Below, one piece after another: positions 1 to 8,876 of a stretch of 64,000 nt of DNA. This DNA comes from Thiodiazotropha sp040506705 (GTDB taxonomy: Bacteria > Pseudomonadota > Gammaproteobacteria > Chromatiales > Chromatiaceae): assembly GCA_040506705.1 (NCBI GenBank), contig JBEVWG010000012.1, positions 1 to 64,000 on the forward strand. The letters are read 5' to 3'. Every line of letters starts with the position of its first letter. Position 1 is the first letter of the stretch. A model generated the notes under the pieces. The model saw only the letters and a list, made by a program, of their open reading frames with translations. It did no database searches and was not told the DNA's origin. A program made the position numbers and the translations under genes.

Positions 1-307
1 GAGGCGCTCAAGAAGCAATACTTGGAGCAAGAAACTGCCTAACTACGAAGCTACCGCCAAACAAAGAGCGAAAGATTATTGACACTACCGAATAGTGTAA
101 AAAACGCTGTGGTGGTTGTATCTAACGACCAAAGATGGGCCTAAAAATTGCGCAAAAGTCTTAAGTTGCGGTTTGTCGTTTAGTTTTGATGAATAGGTTG
201 ATATGAGTCGAAGGGTGCTACAGCTGACCCATAATAGAAACAGGTATTTGAAGTGAACTCATGACCGCCAAGCTTAGCCTGGCGATCATGAGAAAGATAA
301 GAAGCAG
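1..307. other. Window edge with possible CDS tail and non-coding sequence
   Basis: The first 42 bases can be read on the plus strand as the end of a gene (EALKKQYLEQETA then TAA), but all three plus frames stay open to the window edge for a short way, so this is only a possibility and no family is recognised. A small inverted repeat (ACACTA/TAGTGT, 82-98) follows. Positions 99-257 show nothing I can name. A longer hairpin at 258-292 is listed separately. Confidence 0.3.
258..292 (-). terminator. Stem-loop just downstream of the secreted lectin-fold gene
   Basis: CTCATGA plus CGCCA pairs with TGGCG plus TCATGAG around a 9-base loop. The one C-A mismatch on the plus strand becomes a G-U pair in minus-strand RNA, so the stem is complete (13 pairs) for a transcript from the neighbouring minus-strand gene. 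There is no clear T-run after it, so it may stabilise the 3' end rather than act as a classical intrinsic terminator. Confidence 0.4.
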
Positions 308-1117
308 TTACTGATTGAGAAGCACAGGAGGGGACGGTGGTGCATTTACCGGAGTACCGGCATCAGGGTCTACCTCACCAAGATAGTAGTCATCCTGATA
401 AAGCGTGCCATTTTCACTCGTCATATCCACATTATTCCAGCTGGACATTATCAGCTTGTTGGGATTGAAATTGGTAGACTCTCTGAGATTTACATTGGTA
501 TGCTCTAGCTTAAGTTCACCATTGATCCACATTCTGACGATGCCATCTGAGGCGCCTGGCGTATTGTTCCTGAAATAGACTTTGAGGGTATCCCATTGGC
601 CAGGCCTGACAGGGCTCGCAGCGCCACCAACGTTCTGCGGAAGCAAGAAAAAACGCCAACTGTCAATATAGCTATGCTCAATACCGTACTCACCGAGATA
701 ACTGTAGATAATAACCTGATAGCGTCGTTGGTTATCCTGGCCGTTGGTAAAGTTTACCAGTGCTAATTTCTGCTTATTGCTGGGCGTTCCCTGAGCCGCG
801 TATTTAACGCTGAATTTCAACCACAGTTCATTTGCCGCCTCACCCTGAGTATGTGATGAAATGGTTACATGGTCACCAAAATAGTAGTCCATGTAATTAT
901 CCCAATTCTCAGTCGCACTATAGTCCATCTGTGCACAGTAGTTTCCATCAAATGCATCGGGGGTATTGATTACAGTGGTGTTCGAGTGATTTCCCCAAAA
1001 CCAATCACTTAGATCACCACTCTCAAATGAGGTAGTAAAAGGAAGTCCTTGTGCGGAATAGACCGAACTGGAAAGGAGTAGTAACAGAGAAGTTAATATA
1101 ATGTTTGAGGTTTTCAT
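308..1117 (-). CDS. Secreted concanavalin-A-like (polysaccharide-lyase-like) protein
   Basis: 269 residues. The start is a short basic n-region followed by a leucine/serine-rich hydrophobic stretch ending at SVYSA, a typical Sec signal peptide. The mature part opens with FTTSFESGDLSDW and is rich in Trp, Tyr, Asn and beta-prone segments, with DGIVRMWING and LIMSSWNN near the C-terminus. This pattern fits jelly-roll (concanavalin A-like) polysaccharide lyases and related lectin-fold proteins. No catalytic residues can be assigned with certainty. It ends in a proline-rich tail (APPSPPVL) and has no PEP-CTERM sorting signal. It is the last gene of the minus-strand XrtA/polysaccharide cluster, 434 bp beyond the hydrolase genes, so acting on or binding the exported polysaccharide is an inference from position. 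It could equally be a non-enzymatic matrix protein. Confidence 0.55.
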   Translation of the reverse strand: MKTSNIILTSLLLLLSSSVYSAQGLPFTTSFESGDLSDWFWGNHSNTTVINTPDAFDGNYCAQMDYSATENWDNYMDYYFGDHVTISSHTQGEAANELWLKFSVKYAAQGTPSNKQKLALVNFTNGQDNQRRYQVIIYSYLGEYGIEHSYIDSWRFFLLPQNVGGAASPVRPGQWDTLKVYFRNNTPGASDGIVRMWINGELKLEHTNVNLRESTNFNPNKLIMSSWNNVDMTSENGTLYQDDYYLGEVDPDAGTPVNAPPSPPVLLNQ

Positions 1118-1551
1118 CTTACGATCTCAATAATCCAATTGTATCGATTAACAGAATCTAAGATTACATAGTCCAGCAGAATTATTATGAGAATTGATCG
1201 TCAATTAATAATTGCCGGCGGATATTATAGGAATATTATTCCTACACCGATTCACTCACCCTAAAAACCTACCTTTAAGGATAGGCCGAAAAAACACCCT
1301 GAATCCTAAATATACTTAGACCTAATTCAAACATAATTTTAGTTGATTTGGTGAGTATTGTGTGTGAACCAAGTCAGATATCCCGGGGGCAAAACGGACA
1401 ATAACCCCTATCCCTTTGTTTTATATGATTATTTCAAAGTATAGCGAGAAAATGAAACTGCGACTAAAGAGACACTTTTCGTGGTAAGACCACCTTCATC
1501 TGCCACTCACCACTTTAAAGTTACAGTAGTGTTGAAATACCATTTCACAGT
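1118..1551. other. Intergenic region, promoter likely
   Basis: 434 bp, AT-rich, without a convincing ORF on either strand. It separates the secreted lectin-fold gene from the hydrolase genes, so it probably holds a separate promoter for the former (minus strand). I see no clear repeat or terminator. Confidence 0.4.
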
Positions 1552-2532
1552 TTACGATTTGAGCGGATAGTATTGTTTCATCCAGTTCTCGACATGAGCA
1601 TGCATCTCGTCTTCCCACTCCTTGAGGCCCAGAATATGGTTAGCCTGAGGAATGGTTATGACTTCATATTGCGATGTGTAGGGTTTTAGCTTTTTTGTAT
1701 AGTGGGATTCGAACTTTTCCTCAAACTCCCACAGTAATCTGTCAGCACCACTGAAAATCAGCAACATTTTTTTTGAAGTTGTCAGCATCTTAAAAAATGC
1801 AGGTGCAAACTTTGGATTAACATTACTACCTTCCAGCTCTTTTGGTATTGTCAGCACGGAAGTATCGTCTTTTTCTACACTTTTTTTGATGCTATTGACT
1901 ATTTTTCTAAAAGGCTTAACTAGTATTTTCAGGATTAACCGGTAATCACTTTTAAAGGAGAGTAATCTCTTCCAAGAATCAAAATCTGTCAGTTTTTTGA
2001 TATACCCCTCTTTTAATGATGAAAGATGACCTTCTGTAACAAATTTACTGAAATTATCTTCACCGCCTTCGAATACATTGATCAGGCCAAGTGCAAGCAG
2101 TCCTGTGACTCTATCATCGTCGCAGCCAGTAAGAAGCCCTGTTATAGCACCACCGCAGAGGCCGCCGAGTATGAACTGAGACTGGGCCTGCTCTTTTTCC
2201 AACCAGTCAATTGCATCGACAGTATCGTTTACAAATCTTCCATCCTGGATACTATTGTAAACATTGACCAAAACAGACTCATCTATATCACCTTCAGAGT
2301 CACCCAGACCGTAAAAATCAAACCTGAATACATTAACACCAAGATCAACAAGTTTTTTGGAAAGTTTATTATATAGACGGTGCGGCCCGACACGCATCTT
2401 TATACCTGGTGACAATAGAAGGACTGTTACGCTGCTTTCTACCGTATCAGGCTTCTCCAGCACTCCAAATAATTTATAACCATCTCGATTTTCAAATATA
2501 ACTGGCGTCGTTTGCATCTTTATTCTAACCAT
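1552..2532 (-). CDS. Alpha/beta hydrolase, exosortase A-associated hydrolase 1-like
   Basis: 326 residues with an alpha/beta-hydrolase layout: LLLSPGIKMRVGPHRLY near the N-terminus (oxyanion region), FRFDFYGLGDSEG, then the nucleophile elbow GGLCGGA, and a late ANHILG that supplies the histidine. The elbow has Cys where most hydrolases have Ser. This agrees with my memory of the XrtA-linked family hydr1_PEP (TIGR03100), which also has a GLC elbow. The substrate is unknown. The family occurs in exopolysaccharide loci that encode exosortase A, so a role in handling an acyl group or precursor of that polymer is inferred. The start overlaps the end of the upstream hydrolase gene by 13 bp, implying translational coupling. 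An internal Met at residue 6 is an alternative start. Confidence 0.7.
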   Translation of the reverse strand: MVRIKMQTTPVIFENRDGYKLFGVLEKPDTVESSVTVLLLSPGIKMRVGPHRLYNKLSKKLVDLGVNVFRFDFYGLGDSEGDIDESVLVNVYNSIQDGRFVNDTVDAIDWLEKEQAQSQFILGGLCGGAITGLLTGCDDDRVTGLLALGLINVFEGGEDNFSKFVTEGHLSSLKEGYIKKLTDFDSWKRLLSFKSDYRLILKILVKPFRKIVNSIKKSVEKDDTSVLTIPKELEGSNVNPKFAPAFFKMLTTSKKMLLIFSGADRLLWEFEEKFESHYTKKLKPYTSQYEVITIPQANHILGLKEWEDEMHAHVENWMKQYYPLKS

Positions 2533-3335
2533 TCTAATGATCGATTTACGAGATTATCAGCCTTGTTATAAAAGGTTTTGATCTCTTTCCAGAACTGCTC
2601 TTCATGTGCTTTATCGATGATTGAATTACCGGAAAATTTCTCAATATAGGCTTGATACTGTTTATTAAATGGCTGCTTTGGGTTTCTAACAATTTGAAGC
2701 AAACAACAGCGCATACGATCAGGATAGTCCAGTTTTACAAGATCAATTGATGAGAGTTCTTCAAAATAGGGGTATCTAAGATAGTAGCCTTCAATGTTAA
2801 TTGGCTGACCTGACTTCATCTGCTCAATCAGGTCGTCGCGAGTTATCTCGACTTTACCTTTCACTGCCATTTGAGCAGCAAGATTACTTCTTAATATTTC
2901 TTGCATATACCTATCGCCACTAAGGACTGGATCCCAAAGGATCAACTCATCAATATCATCTCTTGATTCTGCAGTAATGACAGCGATTGTTCCGCCTAGC
3001 CTTAAACCGAGTAAACCGATAGTAGTGGCGGATGGACATATTGATTTAACATGATCTATGACACTATTGAGATCTGAGATATGCCCCTCTAATGATGAGT
3101 CAAGAAATTCGCCATCACTATCTCCATGTCCCCTAAAATCGAAACGCGCTACAAACACCCCCTTATCACAGAAGGCTCTTGCAGTTGAGACATAAACTCT
3201 GTGGCTCCAAAGCTTCTCTTCAGCAAATGGGTGTACAAAAATATATGCTCTCTCAGGTTTACTCTCTTGCGGATGGTGTTCTACGGTAAAAATACGTTCT
3301 CCATCCTTTTCAAGTAGTGTTAGTTTTTCATTCAT
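2520..3335 (-). CDS. Alpha/beta hydrolase-like, exosortase A-associated hydrolase 2-like
   Basis: 271 residues. Visible blocks are YIFVHPFAEEKLWSHRVY, VARFDFRGHGDSDGEF and the elbow LLGLRLGG. The usual Ser nucleophile is replaced by Arg, so classical serine-hydrolase activity looks unlikely. The GLRLG elbow matches what I recall of the second XrtA-linked hydrolase family (TIGR03101, hydr2_PEP). A conserved HEEQFW lies near the C-terminus. It sits between the MBOAT acyltransferase gene and the Cys-elbow hydrolase gene on the same strand with tight spacing, so it is probably in one operon with the exopolysaccharide genes. The biochemical role is unknown. A binding or scaffolding role is as likely as catalysis. 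Confidence 0.65.
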   Translation of the reverse strand: MNEKLTLLEKDGERIFTVEHHPQESKPERAYIFVHPFAEEKLWSHRVYVSTARAFCDKGVFVARFDFRGHGDSDGEFLDSSLEGHISDLNSVIDHVKSICPSATTIGLLGLRLGGTIAVITAESRDDIDELILWDPVLSGDRYMQEILRSNLAAQMAVKGKVEITRDDLIEQMKSGQPINIEGYYLRYPYFEELSSIDLVKLDYPDRMRCCLLQIVRNPKQPFNKQYQAYIEKFSGNSIIDKAHEEQFWKEIKTFYNKADNLVNRSLEWLE

Positions 3336-3365
3336 AAGGTTGTTCTGGAATCCAGGATAAAGAGA

Positions 3366-4787
3366 TCAAAATTGGAAGTATATGAATACCTGTTTTTGAA
3401 GTGGTACAAAAAACAGCAACATAATAGCCATATAGAGATAAGAGATATATTTTATAGCAGGACGTGCTGACACCAGGTAAAGAAGGTCATTTTTTCGTTC
3501 TGTTATATATTCAAAGAGCATCAGGGGTGTAGCGAAAAAGATGATATTGACCAATGCATAAATTGAAAAATCAGTGATGCGATAGTCAGATACCATAAGG
3601 TATAGCATATCAGTAACCTGTTGCATTGACTCCGCTCTGAACAGCAGCCAACTGATACAGGTTAAATGGAACATCACAACCACAAAAAATATGTGCTTTG
3701 CAAGGCTAGTCTGCTCTGTAAAGTAGCCTTTACCTTTACTTGCCTCAATTGCATGGTAAGCGACTAGAATCGCACCATGAAACAGTCCCCAGAATACAAA
3801 AGTCCAACCTGCACCATGCCAAAGACCACCTAAAAACATGGTCAATACCAGATTTCGAAAAGTCAGAAAATTTCCCAGTCTGCCACCACCTAATGGAATA
3901 TAGATATAGTCTCTTATCCATGTAGAGAGGCTAATATGCCAGCGTGACCAGAAATCACTTGGTGAAGTTGAAAAATAGGGATTTCTAAAATTCCACATCA
4001 ACTCGAAACCCATCCACCTGGCGATACCTTTAGCAATTGATGAATATCCGGAAAAATCCCCATATATCTGAAATGCAAAGGCATAGAGTCCGATCAAGAC
4101 TTCAAATCCAGTCAATTCCGAGGTTGGCTTAGAGAAGATTGAGTTGACGATTGGCGCCATGTTGTCAGCGATAATAATCTTCTTAAACATACCAGAAGCA
4201 ACAAGAAACAATCCCTCTGAAAAGGCATTACCCTGAACTTTTCGAACATTGATTACTTGCGGTAAAAGATGACTTGCTCTCTCAATGGGGCCAGCTACCA
4301 GTTGAGGAAAGAAAGAGACGTAGAGGGCAAAATCAAGAAATTTATCTGTCGGTTCTACTTTCTTTCTATAGGTATCTATGGTGTAACTAAGTGTCTGAAA
4401 TGTATAAAAAGAGATACCAACAGGCAATATGATATTAAGGACAGGCAGACTTACATCCATTCCAAACGAGGACAACATGGTTGCGAACTCATTTGAAAAG
4501 AAATTGTAATATTTGAAGAAACCTAGAAATCCTAAATTAGTACAAATCGAAAGTAGTAAAAAATATTTTCGATACTTCGCATCATTGCTACCCGCTATTT
4601 TTAAAGCAACAAAATAATCAACGACAGTAGAAATAAATATCAGTGACAAAAACCTGTAGTCCCAATAGCCGTAGAAAATATAACTAGCGACTAATAGCAT
4701 ACGGTTTTGATATTTATGGGGCAGACGAAAATATAGTGTAATAACTACTGCAAAAAATGCCCAGAATATATAGCTGTTAAATAACAT
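3366..4787 (-). CDS. MBOAT-family polysaccharide O-acetyltransferase (AlgI/PatA type)
   Basis: 473 residues, multi-spanning inner-membrane protein of the MBOAT family. It begins MLFNSYIFWAFF, typical of AlgI-like proteins, and carries the two conserved histidines of the family in GGLWHGAGW (H324) and GLFHGAIL (H337), preceded by DFWSRWHISLSTWIRDYIYIPLGG. AlgI, PatA and DltB proteins pass acyl groups across the membrane for O-acetylation of alginate, peptidoglycan or teichoic acid. The neighbour upstream is an SGNH-type protein (4802-5710), which would be the periplasmic transfer partner. The XrtA context points to O-acetylation of the exported polysaccharide rather than alginate; this is an inference because no alginate genes are nearby. 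Length is normal for the family. Confidence 0.88.
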   Translation of the reverse strand: MLFNSYIFWAFFAVVITLYFRLPHKYQNRMLLVASYIFYGYWDYRFLSLIFISTVVDYFVALKIAGSNDAKYRKYFLLLSICTNLGFLGFFKYYNFFSNEFATMLSSFGMDVSLPVLNIILPVGISFYTFQTLSYTIDTYRKKVEPTDKFLDFALYVSFFPQLVAGPIERASHLLPQVINVRKVQGNAFSEGLFLVASGMFKKIIIADNMAPIVNSIFSKPTSELTGFEVLIGLYAFAFQIYGDFSGYSSIAKGIARWMGFELMWNFRNPYFSTSPSDFWSRWHISLSTWIRDYIYIPLGGGRLGNFLTFRNLVLTMFLGGLWHGAGWTFVFWGLFHGAILVAYHAIEASKGKGYFTEQTSLAKHIFFVVVMFHLTCISWLLFRAESMQQVTDMLYLMVSDYRITDFSIYALVNIIFFATPLMLFEYITERKNDLLYLVSARPAIKYISYLYMAIMLLFFVPLQKQVFIYFQF

Positions 4788-4801
4788 TCTCTATAATCCG
4801 C

Positions 4802-5710
4802 TCATATATCCTGACTGAAGTATTGCTTAAGTTCAGCGGTAAACAACGCTCTACCCTTATCATTCAGATGCACTCCATCCTTATAGACCCCATCTGTACC
4901 CCTAAAATATTTTCGATAGTCTATATATTTATATGCACGAGAGTTCAACAGATCTGTTAATTCCGGTGGCACAGAATAGTCATCTTCAATAGGCATGGAT
5001 AGTATGATCAGCTTCACACCATCTTCATCAAGGCGATCGAGAAGGCTATTAATAATCTTGTATTGAGCGGAATTGTACTGCTCTTGTTCTGCGACATTCA
5101 CATCATCCGGTCTACCTGCCTGATTTTGTGCTCTGACAAATTGTTCGTAGTGGGGAACAAGATTGACAAGTACTTTATTTCTTACAGCTTCTCTATTTAC
5201 AAAAAGTTTTGATAGTGAACCTAATAGAAATTCAGAAAATTGCGCAAAAGTATCCATACCGTACTTTTTAAGCAATATCCCATCACTCAACTCAGAAAAA
5301 TAGCCACCCAAGCGACTCGGGTTTGGTTGGTATTGATCCGATAACAGTCCCCATGCAAAGCCGATAACCAGATAGTCCAGCTTGACCTCTGAGGCGAAAA
5401 CTTGATTCTTCATAATCATGTTCCAATCCCATAATGAGGTTGCGTCAGGTGTTATCTTATCCACCATATATTGATCAGATAAGCTTTTGCTGAGTTGATT
5501 CACGTCCACAGACTCATTTATCAGCGAGTTACCGAGAAAGAGAATTTTCGGTCGTTGATCTTCTTTGTACTGCCCAACTATGTCTGGAATTTCGTTTATA
5601 TGGTTCAGATTGCCTGATAAATTGTTCTCAAAGATTCGAATGCCAACTTCCAGCAATAGCACGCTTGCAATTATTGCAATAAAGACAACGTGATTACTGT
5701 TAATCTTCAT
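4802..5710 (-). CDS. SGNH-hydrolase-like protein, partner of the MBOAT acetyltransferase
   Basis: 302 residues with one N-terminal membrane segment (about residues 8-22), so likely anchored with its domain in the periplasm. The SGNH motifs are present: FLGNSL with the catalytic Ser at 62, and DGVH near the C-terminus (D278, H281), the usual Asp-x-x-His of GDSL/SGNH enzymes. PatB, AlgX and AlgJ are characterised partners of MBOAT proteins that transfer acetyl groups to polymer hydroxyls, and this gene lies directly upstream of the MBOAT gene on the same strand. The inferred job is O-acetylation (or de-acetylation) of the exopolysaccharide. It overlaps the phosphatase gene upstream by 4 bp (ATGA), so the two are probably translationally coupled. 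Confidence 0.72.
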   Translation of the reverse strand: MKINSNHVVFIAIIASVLLLEVGIRIFENNLSGNLNHINEIPDIVGQYKEDQRPKILFLGNSLINESVDVNQLSKSLSDQYMVDKITPDATSLWDWNMIMKNQVFASEVKLDYLVIGFAWGLLSDQYQPNPSRLGGYFSELSDGILLKKYGMDTFAQFSEFLLGSLSKLFVNREAVRNKVLVNLVPHYEQFVRAQNQAGRPDDVNVAEQEQYNSAQYKIINSLLDRLDEDGVKLIILSMPIEDDYSVPPELTDLLNSRAYKYIDYRKYFRGTDGVYKDGVHLNDKGRALFTAELKQYFSQDI

Positions 5711-6327
5711 GCACTACCACCTACCCTGATGTGACTACTTAAGGATGAGCGCTTTTCAACAATCTTATTGGCTATGTCACCTGCACCTATTTCCAACTGT
5801 GAAATGACTTTTTCAGTTGCCTCCACCCCTAAGCCATACGGGTCTACGACCTCTACAGACATATTGTTGGTAAAACCACCCACCCAAATGATTTTTTGTA
5901 TTGCTGATTGATCCATCTGTTTCATCAAATCCCAGTTTTTGCGGTCCATGATGACGATCACATCAGCCCATTCTATATCATCATGGGTTACTCTAGATGA
6001 CCGGTGGGCAGTCAAGTCGTAACCTCGTTTAGAGAGCAAACCCAGATACTCTTCTACACAGCTCCTACCATCTTTTTCATGAAAACCGGCAGATTTTAAC
6101 TCAACTTTTTCACCGGCTAACTGTCGTCTCAACAGGTATTCAACCAATGGACTTCTATAGATATTCCCGTAACAAAGCACAAGCACCCTATCCAGCTGCT
6201 TAACAGACGATATTGCGGCACTGCTGCTACGTCTTGCAAAAAACAGGATTCGCTGATGACGAATCCTTCTCTGAATAGCTTGCCATATCCGAATTATGAT
6301 TGGCTTTGTTTCGCTCATATCAGCCAA
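5707..6327 (-). CDS. Low-molecular-weight protein tyrosine phosphatase-like protein
   Basis: 206 residues. The signature loop C-x5-R-S is present as CYGNIYRSP (C52, R58), and VDPYG near residue 160 supplies the general-acid Asp of the LMW-PTP fold. The family usually has about 145-160 residues; the extra N-terminal stretch (1-45) is basic and may bind membrane or nucleic acid, or the real start may be an internal codon. In capsule and exopolysaccharide loci these enzymes (Wzb, Etp) dephosphorylate the tyrosine kinase controlling chain length. No such kinase is in this window, so the partner is unknown. It overlaps the SGNH gene by 4 bp and follows the deacetylase by 7 bp. Confidence 0.75.
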   Translation of the reverse strand: MADMSETKPIIIRIWQAIQRRIRHQRILFFARRSSSAAISSVKQLDRVLVLCYGNIYRSPLVEYLLRRQLAGEKVELKSAGFHEKDGRSCVEEYLGLLSKRGYDLTAHRSSRVTHDDIEWADVIVIMDRKNWDLMKQMDQSAIQKIIWVGGFTNNMSVEVVDPYGLGVEATEKVISQLEIGAGDIANKIVEKRSSLSSHIRVGGSA

Positions 6328-6334
6328 ATCTCAT

Positions 6335-7225
6335 CTAGACAATAAAATCGAGACGTTGCAGAACATCTGAGACGGTTGAAAATTCAAAGTCATCAATTAA
6401 TTTAAGCAGCCTCGTTTCAAACTTATCAATATTGTTATAGTGCCTGAACTCAGAAAGCATGCTTGATTTTATTTTTGGCTGCCCCTCATCTATCTCCCAT
6501 GGATGCATATAAAAAATAAAGGGTACATTGTCATGTTTGTTGACCCGCCGCAGACCAGCCTTAGAGAGCCAGTAGGGAAATAATCTGAAGTATCCCCCTC
6601 CGCTGACAGGAAACCTACGATTGAGAACACCTACGGTTGACAATGGAAATTCTACAATTTTATTTCCTTTTTCGGTTTGGCTGATATGTGGCTTGGTATC
6701 AGCCCCTGGTATCCCATAACGGTCATGCATTATCGGGAATATGCTCGAATCGTAGGTGAACCCACATTCAGCCAGTATATCCAAGGCCCATAGGGATTTT
6801 GATGTTATCGAGTAGCTCGCTGCTCGATATCCATTTACACTTGTACCAATAATATCTTCAAGAATCTTTTTTGATTTGCTGGTCTCTTCTAAAAACTGTT
6901 CCGGTGTTTGCTTGTAAATCAGATCGTGGCTGTATCCGTGACAAGCAACTTCATGACCAAGATCATGAATCTCTCTAATCAGTTTCTGATTTCGCTCAGC
7001 AACCCAGCCAAGCACAAAAAAAGTCCCTTTGATTTTCTTATCATCAAAAATTTTCAGTATTCGGTGAGTATTGTTAAAAACGCGCGACTCATAACTCTCC
7101 CACTGCTCTTTTTGGACTTGCTTATTAAATGCGGATACCTGGTAGTAGTCCTCTACATCCACGGTGATCGCATTAATCAATTTATCTCCTATAGCCATAC
7201 TATTTTCTATAGCTTTTCGCATCAT
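6335..7225 (-). CDS. XrtA-associated polysaccharide deacetylase (NodB family)
   Basis: 296 residues, no signal peptide. NodB-homology motifs are clear: AITVDVEDYY near residue 20 (metal and catalytic acids), HEVACHGYSHDL with the metal-binding pair H96 and H100, then GYRAASYSI and a late FYMHPWEID. This combination is diagnostic of the deacetylase subfamily tied to exosortase A loci (TIGR03006 as I recall). The family removes N- or O-acetyl groups from polysaccharide. Being leaderless, it probably acts in the cytoplasm on precursors. It lies directly downstream of the exosortase gene on the same strand, which supports the assignment. Met10 is an alternative start. Confidence 0.85.
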   Translation of the reverse strand: MMRKAIENSMAIGDKLINAITVDVEDYYQVSAFNKQVQKEQWESYESRVFNNTHRILKIFDDKKIKGTFFVLGWVAERNQKLIREIHDLGHEVACHGYSHDLIYKQTPEQFLEETSKSKKILEDIIGTSVNGYRAASYSITSKSLWALDILAECGFTYDSSIFPIMHDRYGIPGADTKPHISQTEKGNKIVEFPLSTVGVLNRRFPVSGGGYFRLFPYWLSKAGLRRVNKHDNVPFIFYMHPWEIDEGQPKIKSSMLSEFRHYNNIDKFETRLLKLIDDFEFSTVSDVLQRLDFIV

Positions 7226-7281
7226 TGTTTTTCATAATTCCCAACCGATACTCTTATGTAAGAAAACCATCTTTACTTTCA

Positions 7282-8826
7282 CTACTCAGAATAGTGACTT
7301 TCAATCTCGTTAATAGTTTGATTGATAAATTCCTGCATTGCAGCCCGTTCAGAAACTCCATCCCCATCTTTCTTCGTCGATAGGACAATAACTGCAGCGT
7401 CACTATTACCTTTCAGTCCTGCGAGAATACCATGCCACTTGCTTTGAAGCTTACTTGATGAGACATAGCCACCAATGTAATACCAACTCCAAACCATCCT
7501 TTCATTACCTTTTATGTCGGTAATCCCCTCCTCCAAGACTATCAGTTTGCGGCCATTATCAAGATTTATCTCTCTATCCAAGCGATGTTTCGCTTGCCAT
7601 ATCTCACTATTATAGGCCCGATTGAGATCATTGACCGCCTCTTTCCCTTGCTCTTGATAGGCGTAGTAGGCAGAGTAAAAATCGATACCTTTTCCCTGAA
7701 TACTATAACTGGCGCGGGTTTCAGAATCGGCATTTACCCAAGCAGGACTCCATTCGCCAGCCTCATCAATCGGACTTTGAGTCAATCCTTTGAAATTCAA
7801 TAGTACCTTACTAGTGAGCTGAGGCTGAAGGCTCTTTTCGGTGAAAGCACTATATAGTGGACCGATACTCGCACATAGTAGCAATACACTTGAAATCATT
7901 AAAATTTTACTGTAGGAACCTGAACCCGCACGCCCCCCCACATCAGTCTGGTTGCCAGGCTCATCTTCAGCCTCAGGCAGCACCCTTTTTTCAACTAAAA
8001 CTGTGGCGTACATAAAACTGGCGTAGCAGATTACAAATACAACCCAACCCAGCCAAATATGGTCTTCCAGTAAACTGTGCGTCATATTGGTGTAATGACC
8101 AGAGAGAACGACTATAAAAATTCGAATGCTATTCGATATAAAAGCAATCAACGATGCCATCAAGACATACAGCAGACTGATAGCTAATGAATATTGGGAA
8201 AAGAATGCATATATCAAAGCCAGGGTTATTGCTGCAATCTGGTAACGCAATCCACTGCAGGTATCCCCCACTTCAAATATCCCCTCCGGGATAGTAATGA
8301 AGTACGATTCCTGAAAAGAGGTATATCCCGTCAAATGTAGTAACTGATTGACCAATATGGCTGTGGGTTGTTGAAGCGGTTGCGAGAGAACCGACCACAC
8401 CGATGTTGCACTTAGTAGAATGAGAATGGGAAATGCCAGTGTTTTCGATTCCCGAATACCGAACAGGGCAAAAACAGTGATGCACAATACCAATATCATT
8501 AGAATTTGAGATGCCACTTGTACCTGAGCAATCTCAGACATCAACCAAATCACAGAGAGAATCAGTAGTGCAATGAGAAAAAGGGGTCTGAAGCGAACTT
8601 CCAAAGTTTGACGTCGCGAATACCACTCACGAAACAGCAGGTAGGATGATAGTGGTAATAACAAAAGACCATGGGACTGCAGACTGTTTTCAGCTGTCCA
8701 GGTCAGGTAAAGACTGACTGCAGTCTGATGGTAAACAAGTGTCAATATAACCAGACAGGAAAACAGAACTATTCCTGTCAGAATATGATCACCGGCCATC
8801 TCTCGTGTCGTCATATTTTTTAGCAT
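7282..8826 (-). CDS. xrtA: Exosortase A fused to EpsI-type domain
   Basis: 514 residues. The N-terminal part (about 15-280) is a polytopic membrane domain carrying the exosortase triad: Cys190 in GDTCSGLR, Arg235 in SNSIRI and His256 in EDHIWLGW. The C-terminal part (about 300-514) is a soluble EpsI-like domain with GIDFYSAYYAYQEQGKEAV and WYYIGG. Exosortases process PEP-CTERM proteins during export, and the fused EpsI domain is typical of the XrtA subtype linked to exopolysaccharide. It heads a minus-strand cluster with deacetylase, phosphatase and O-acetylation genes. No PEP-CTERM protein, PrsK/PrsR regulator or glycosyltransferase appears in this window, so the substrates must be encoded elsewhere. 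Confidence 0.9.
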   Translation of the reverse strand: MLKNMTTREMAGDHILTGIVLFSCLVILTLVYHQTAVSLYLTWTAENSLQSHGLLLLPLSSYLLFREWYSRRQTLEVRFRPLFLIALLILSVIWLMSEIAQVQVASQILMILVLCITVFALFGIRESKTLAFPILILLSATSVWSVLSQPLQQPTAILVNQLLHLTGYTSFQESYFITIPEGIFEVGDTCSGLRYQIAAITLALIYAFFSQYSLAISLLYVLMASLIAFISNSIRIFIVVLSGHYTNMTHSLLEDHIWLGWVVFVICYASFMYATVLVEKRVLPEAEDEPGNQTDVGGRAGSGSYSKILMISSVLLLCASIGPLYSAFTEKSLQPQLTSKVLLNFKGLTQSPIDEAGEWSPAWVNADSETRASYSIQGKGIDFYSAYYAYQEQGKEAVNDLNRAYNSEIWQAKHRLDREINLDNGRKLIVLEEGITDIKGNERMVWSWYYIGGYVSSSKLQSKWHGILAGLKGNSDAAVIVLSTKKDGDGVSERAAMQEFINQTINEIESHYSE

Positions 8827-8876
8827 CTCTAGTTAATACTTCAACATCCACTGTGAAGCTTGCAATTCATCGATTA

